From Thermoanaerobaculales bacterium (GTDB taxonomy: Bacteria; Acidobacteriota; Thermoanaerobaculia; Thermoanaerobaculales; Sulfomarinibacteraceae), in assembly GCA_029932545.1 (NCBI GenBank), contig JAOZPW010000141.1:1-9718 (forward strand): a stretch of 9,718 nucleotides of DNA. Reading direction: 5' to 3'. The notes beneath the pieces were generated by a model, which made no database searches, was not told where the DNA came from, and was given only the letters and a program-made list of their open reading frames with translations. This document shows positions 6,248 through 9,718 of this stretch, in pieces (the stretch's first letter is position 1; each line of letters starts with the position of its first letter). The translations under genes and the position numbers were made by a program.

Positions 6248-9154
6248 GTGAACACCATGATGACCTGGCTCAAGAATTGGAAACTGCGGAGCTTTCGAAC
6301 AGTGGTCGTCACGGCCTTCGTTATCTATACGGTGGTCGGTTTCTTCATCGTGCCCCTGATCGTCGAGAGTCTGATCGAGAAACAGTCGATGTCGATGCTC
6401 AAGCGACAAGCGACCGTCGAAGATGTGCGGTGCAACCCATTCAGTCTGTCGTTGACCATCGAGGGACTTTCCCTGCCCGATCGACCCGGATCGGTGTTGC
6501 TGGCATTCGACTCCTTGTATGCCAACGCGCAGCTGTCCAGTATTTTCCGCTGGGCCTTGACCCTCAAAGACCTGCAGATCACCAATCCCACTATCGCCGT
6601 TCGGCGATTTTCCGACGGCACGGTCAACCTGCTCGAACTGATGGATGCGATGGACCAACCCGACGACGACAGCAAAGGGTTCAACCTGCCGCGCGCCGTC
6701 CTTCAGACGATCATCATCGACGATGGCGCCCTGCTGATCGAGGATTACGACCGGGAGAGCCCTTACCTCTTGGAATGGCGCCCGGTTGATTTCACCCTGC
6801 ACGACATCAGTACTCTCCCCGATGACCGAGGCAACAACGCCGGGACCATCGGTCTGCCCGGCGGCGGCACAATCTCCGCTTCGGGTTCGGTTGTGGTTGA
6901 GCCCTTCGGTCTTGACGGTTCGATCACCGTCGAAAAACTCTCACTCAAGGACAGTTGGCGGGCACTCGACGAGTTCTTCGAATTCGAACTGACTGACGGC
7001 GTGCTGGACACCGATTTTCGCTACAGCCTCTCGCTGCTCGAAGACGGCATACATATCAACGTAACGAACCTCAATGCCGATATCTCCAACCTGGGCTTTT
7101 CGACCAAAAGCACCGATGTCGATCTGCTGACGATTGATTCAATCTCAGTGACGAATATCAGTGCCGGCTGGCCCGGGCAGGTCATCCACGGAGAGTCCAT
7201 CGTCGTATCCGGAGCTTCGAGCCTGGGTTGGCTCTCGCCGGACAAGACGCTGGCCTGGGTTGAACTCATTCCTGAAGAGACCCAGGAAAAGGTCGTGGAA
7301 ACCTATGAATCCCTGGAGGACAAACTCAATCTGAAAGCCTCCCTCGATCGGTTCGAGTTGCACGATTCAGGCGCCGTATTCGAGGATCGGATGCAGGACC
7401 CGCCCGTTCGGTTTGAAGCGACCGGCGCCGACCTCCTCGTCACGAATATCTCCACCCAAAAATCTTCGGCATGGCCTTTTGAGGCAACAACAGTGCTGGG
7501 GGGCGAGGCGACCGCCGGCGCCAAGGGTACCTTCAGCGCCGTACCCTTCAATGTGCAGGCCGACGTCGCAGTAGACGCTCTCGACCTCAGTCCATTTCAG
7601 CCCTATTTTGCACTTTTCGCCCCGGTGGATCTACAAGCCGGTACGATGTCCGCCCAGGGAGAGGCAGTTGCATCATCGACCGATGCCGGCCTTGTTGCTT
7701 CCTATCAGGGATCCCTGGGTGTCGCTCGTCTGGACCTCAAAGAGACCGTGACCGGTGACAAGCTGATCGGATGGGGTGATTTATCGGTTGACGGCATCAA
7801 CGCCCAGCTTCAGCCAATGTCCCTGGATATCAAGACCGTCGATGTCAATGGCGCCGGCCTGGAAATCACGATCGCCGAGAACGGTTCAATCAACCTTCTG
7901 GAGTTCTTCAAGGCGCTCGACAAGGGTGAAGATCTGGCGGAATTAACAGGCGGATCCGGCCCGGGAGGTCTACCCCCGACCCGAGTCGCTCGGCTTCGGC
8001 TGCATGACTGCTACGGTCGCTTGACCGACAAGACAGTCACCGACACCTTCATTCTAAATCTGATTCGAATCAACGGTGCTATCTCAGGAATTGCGACCGA
8101 AACCAAGGCGGGAGCCGAAGTTGAAATCGACACCGCGATCGACACCGGCGGCACCGTCCGGGTAGAGGGCCAGATCGACCCATTCGACTACGCCCGTCTG
8201 ACTGATCTCAATATCGATGTCACGGACGTTGAGCTGCCACCGATGTCCGCAATGTCGGTCAAGTTCATCGGGTACCTGCTGACCATCGGAACGGCCGCTC
8301 TCGATCTGGACTACAAGATCACCGACAGCGCCCTGGTCGGGGCCAACCACATCGAAGCCTACAACCTCGAGTTGGGCGACAAGGTCGAGGGTGAAGGCAT
8401 GCTCGATCTTCCCTTCAAGCTGGGGGTTTCACTTCTTAAGGACAAGAACGGCCGCATCACGCTGGACATCCCACTGGAAGGCAATTTGAAAGACGAAGGC
8501 TTCGGGCTGGGCACTGCGATTGACGCAGCCGTCAAGGAGGTTGTCTCCGAGTTGGTCAAGTCACCGTTCCGCTTGCTCTCAAAGATCGGCGGATCCGGGG
8601 ACGAAGACCTGGAACATGTCGAATTTCGGGCCGGCAGCTCCGTTCTTGAGGACCGGGCCACCTCCAATCTCCAGATCCTGGCGACCGCAATGAGAGAACG
8701 CCCAACGCTTCAGCTTGAAATTCAGGGCGCCGTAGACTCCAAGGCCGACACCAAAGGATTGCAGCAGGAGGCCCTGAGAGCCGAGCTTTTAGAAAATGGG
8801 GTCACCGAAGAACAGTTGGACACGGTCATACCCCTCGATATCCTGACCAAGATCTACCGGGATCACTTTTCCAGAGAAGAGCTCCAGACTCTCGAAACAA
8901 CCCACACCCCGCCAGGGAAAGACCTGGACGAGACCGCCCTCCGGCAGGCCGTCCGGCAGGCTCTGACCAACGCTCAGCCGGTCGACGCCGCCCTGGTCCA
9001 GGCCCTCGGCCCGGCACGTGCGCAGGCCATCAGAACATTCCTGGTCGAGCAGGCGCAGCTCGATGCCGGCCGAGTGACTATCGAGCCGGAGACCACGGTG
9101 CAAGAAAGTCGTGGACCCTGGGTTGCGTGCCTCTTGGTGATTGAGGCGGGTTAG
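6248..9154 (+). CDS. DUF748 family (AsmA-like) envelope protein with OmpA-like C-terminus
   Basis: The product has 968 residues. The GTG start at 6248 is supported by GGGAGA (6237-6242) five bases before it; the ATGs at 6257 and 6260 are too far from it. An N-terminal membrane segment (about 17-40) precedes the family signature: E58-DVRCNPFSLSLTIEGLSL, then a LYANAQLSSIFRWALTLKDLQI stretch and DGTVNLLELM (123-132). Later hallmarks are the KFIGY...LDLDY segment (about 671-688), LPFKLGVSLLKDKNGRI (721-737) and SPFRLL (772-777). From V791 the sequence turns OmpA-like (VEFRAGSSVL...RPTLQLEIQG), followed by a helical stretch of roughly 100 residues and then LGPARAQAIRTFLVEQ. DUF748 proteins belong to the AsmA-like group: inner-membrane anchored, spanning the periplasm, with relatives such as TamB, YhdP and YdbH that carry lipids to the outer membrane. 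That role here is inferred from the family. It appears to be a single-gene unit, divergent from the FG-GAP gene. Confidence 0.9.
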   Translation: MNTMMTWLKNWKLRSFRTVVVTAFVIYTVVGFFIVPLIVESLIEKQSMSMLKRQATVEDVRCNPFSLSLTIEGLSLPDRPGSVLLAFDSLYANAQLSSIFRWALTLKDLQITNPTIAVRRFSDGTVNLLELMDAMDQPDDDSKGFNLPRAVLQTIIIDDGALLIEDYDRESPYLLEWRPVDFTLHDISTLPDDRGNNAGTIGLPGGGTISASGSVVVEPFGLDGSITVEKLSLKDSWRALDEFFEFELTDGVLDTDFRYSLSLLEDGIHINVTNLNADISNLGFSTKSTDVDLLTIDSISVTNISAGWPGQVIHGESIVVSGASSLGWLSPDKTLAWVELIPEETQEKVVETYESLEDKLNLKASLDRFELHDSGAVFEDRMQDPPVRFEATGADLLVTNISTQKSSAWPFEATTVLGGEATAGAKGTFSAVPFNVQADVAVDALDLSPFQPYFALFAPVDLQAGTMSAQGEAVASSTDAGLVASYQGSLGVARLDLKETVTGDKLIGWGDLSVDGINAQLQPMSLDIKTVDVNGAGLEITIAENGSINLLEFFKALDKGEDLAELTGGSGPGGLPPTRVARLRLHDCYGRLTDKTVTDTFILNLIRINGAISGIATETKAGAEVEIDTAIDTGGTVRVEGQIDPFDYARLTDLNIDVTDVELPPMSAMSVKFIGYLLTIGTAALDLDYKITDSALVGANHIEAYNLELGDKVEGEGMLDLPFKLGVSLLKDKNGRITLDIPLEGNLKDEGFGLGTAIDAAVKEVVSELVKSPFRLLSKIGGSGDEDLEHVEFRAGSSVLEDRATSNLQILATAMRERPTLQLEIQGAVDSKADTKGLQQEALRAELLENGVTEEQLDTVIPLDILTKIYRDHFSREELQTLETTHTPPGKDLDETALRQAVRQALTNAQPVDAALVQALGPARAQAIRTFLVEQAQLDAGRVTIEPETTVQESRGPWVACLLVIEAG

Positions 9155-9160
9155 TCCCTT

Positions 9161-9337
9161 GCAAAAAGTCACAAGAAGAGAAGCCACAAAAAGGCACGAA
9201 AAAGCACAAAAAAGGAAACGAGAAGAAGTTAACCTATTTCTTTATAAAGAAATATGACCAACCGCTTTGCCTTAAAAATTTCTCTTCGTGCCTTTTTGCG
9301 CCTTTTTGTGGCTATTTTCCCCTCTTCGTGGCTTTGC
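9161..9337. repeat. Long imperfect inverted repeat with phased A-tracts
   Basis: The left arm (about 9161-9230) and the right arm (about 9281-9337) are imperfect reverse complements. The best core is an exact 13-bp match, GCCACAAAAAGGC at 9183-9195 against 9300-9312, flanked by matching AAGTCACAAGAAGAG-like and GGCACGAA-like motifs. A-tracts in the left arm (9188-9192, 9199-9203, 9208-9213) and T-tracts in the right arm (9293-9297, 9303-9307, 9315-9318) recur every 10-11 bases, which predicts bent DNA. It lies between the convergent DUF748 and toxin genes and may act as a two-way terminator. It could also be a member of a dispersed intergenic repeat family. No transposase is present. Confidence 0.7.
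9235..9254. repeat. Perfect 20-bp AT-rich palindrome
   Basis: The sequence TATTTCTTTA followed by its exact reverse complement sits midway between the two arms of the larger inverted repeat. It has no spacer, so it can extrude as a cruciform or serve as a dyad binding site. Base pairing stops just outside (C at 9234, T at 9255). Confidence 0.85.
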
Positions 9338-9424
9338 CCTGGGCTTTTGAAAGCGCCTGAGCTGAGAGGTGCCCGGCGGGCCGGCCTGTCGCTATTTGGT
9401 TCCGGCTCCGCCGGGTTAGGAGTA
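9338..9424. other. GC-rich spacer with small hairpins beyond the toxin gene
   Basis: This noncoding spacer contains CCCGGCGG (9372-9379) matched by CCGCCGGG (9408-9415), and a tight CCGGC-TCC-GCCGG hairpin (9402-9414). Neither is followed by a T run on the minus strand, so I do not call a terminator for the toxin gene. Base composition shifts sharply from the A/T-rich element next to it. Confidence 0.4.
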
Positions 9425-9700
9425 TCAAATGCGCCGCGAATACACCTTCCTACGATGGCCGACCGCCAAAGCCAGAACAACCAGATGTTGCTCCTGTATC
9501 TCGCAAATTACCCGGTAATCTCCAACGCGATAACGCCATAAACCAGCCAAATCTCCACGCAGGGGCTCACCGAAATGTCTGGGGTTCTTGCATCCAGTGA
9601 TGCGATCATCAAGCCAGTCAATGAGCCGTTTCTGGATGGGCCGATCTAACTTGGCTAATTGGCGTTCGGCAAAATCGCTGATTTCAACCGTCCAAGCCAA
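9425..9700 (-). CDS. RelE/ParE superfamily type II toxin
   Basis: The 91-residue product is a normal size for the family. It shows an N-terminal strand (WTVEIS) and two helices (about 9-35, FAERQLAKLDRPIQKRLIDWLDDRI). The toxin sheet follows: GEPLRGDLAGLWRYRVGDYRVICEI (44-68), then LVVLALAVGHRRKVYSR (73-89). Conserved basic and aromatic residues include R56, R58, R63, H82, R83, R84 and Y87. RelE-type toxins cleave mRNA on the ribosome, while ParE-type toxins poison gyrase; GxLWRYRVGDYRVIC...VGHRxxVY is the RelE-like subgroup. The start is TTG 9700: an in-frame TAA sits at 9712-9710 and an AAGGA ribosome site six bases upstream. It overlaps the upstream antitoxin frame by 17 bases, implying translational coupling. 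Confidence 0.88.
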   Translation of the reverse strand: MAWTVEISDFAERQLAKLDRPIQKRLIDWLDDRITGCKNPRHFGEPLRGDLAGLWRYRVGDYRVICEIQEQHLVVLALAVGHRRKVYSRRI

Positions 9701-9718
9701 GGTCTTTCCTTACATCCA
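9684..9718 (-). CDS. C-terminal end of the cognate antitoxin (5' partial)
   Basis: Only the last ten codons lie in the window: they read DVRKDLGLDG and end in TGA at 9686-9684. A short acidic-basic tail ending in (R/K)xxLGL is common in RelB/DUF6290-type ribbon-helix-helix antitoxins encoded just before RelE toxins. The 17-base overlap with the toxin start, and the toxin's own ribosome site lying inside this frame, fit such an operon. The identification rests on position and this short tail alone. Confidence 0.6.
   Translation of the reverse strand, partial: DVRKDLGLDG

Noticed and set aside
6209..6802. 197-codon minus-strand frame at the start of the DUF748 gene
   Set aside because: It is antisense to a well-supported gene and covers its promoter and start; no domain or ribosome site supports it.
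9161..9337. Insertion sequence
   Set aside because: Inverted arms exist but there is no transposase frame between them and no visible target duplication; it is recorded as a repeat only.

Overview
The window carries four large genes and the edge of a toxin-antitoxin operon. The organism is probably a Gram-negative bacterium with a fairly GC-rich genome. The best evidence for an outer membrane is the DUF748/AsmA-like gene (6248-9154). The large secreted FG-GAP protein ends in a DGFESG...AW motif that I associate with secreted proteins of Acidobacteriota and other little-cultured phyla. No rRNA or other taxonomic marker is present, so the phylum call is weak. The spread of unrelated, mostly single-gene units is typical of an environmental or metagenome-derived genome.

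Layout. (1) Bases 1-1360 (+) are the C-terminal bulk of an M16 (insulinase/processing peptidase) family protein whose zinc-binding HxxEH site is gone. It ends in a textbook intrinsic terminator (1383-1411). (2) Bases 1465-2931 (-) encode a membrane-anchored PAS + SpoIIE/RsbU-type PP2C phosphatase, convergent with gene 1. (3) Bases 3093-5924 (-) encode a 943-residue secreted protein with exactly 14 calcium-loop FG-GAP/VCBS repeats, which would fit two seven-bladed beta-propellers, plus a C-terminal domain and the DGFESG tail. (4) Bases 5925-6247 are a shared divergent intergenic region. It holds a helically phased array of TTTGTCGC-like boxes, a five-copy heptad repeat and a plausible promoter for the rightward gene. 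(5) Bases 6248-9154 (+) encode a 968-residue DUF748 protein: an inner-membrane anchor, a long periplasmic AsmA-like region and an OmpA-like C-terminus. (6) Bases 9155-9424 hold a long imperfect inverted repeat with phased A-tracts and a perfect 20-bp central palindrome. (7) Bases 9425-9718 (-) are a RelE/ParE-type toxin and the last ten codons of an overlapping upstream antitoxin.

How they work together. Nothing indicates one pathway. Genes 1, 3 and 4 all concern the cell envelope or exported proteins, and genes 3 and 4 diverge from one control region, so co-regulation is possible. The phosphatase is an orphan partner-switching regulator with no anti-sigma or STAS partner in view. I found no clearly new multi-gene system. 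The strongest unexplained signals are the phased box array, the DGFESG tail, the twin-propeller layout and the inverted-repeat element.
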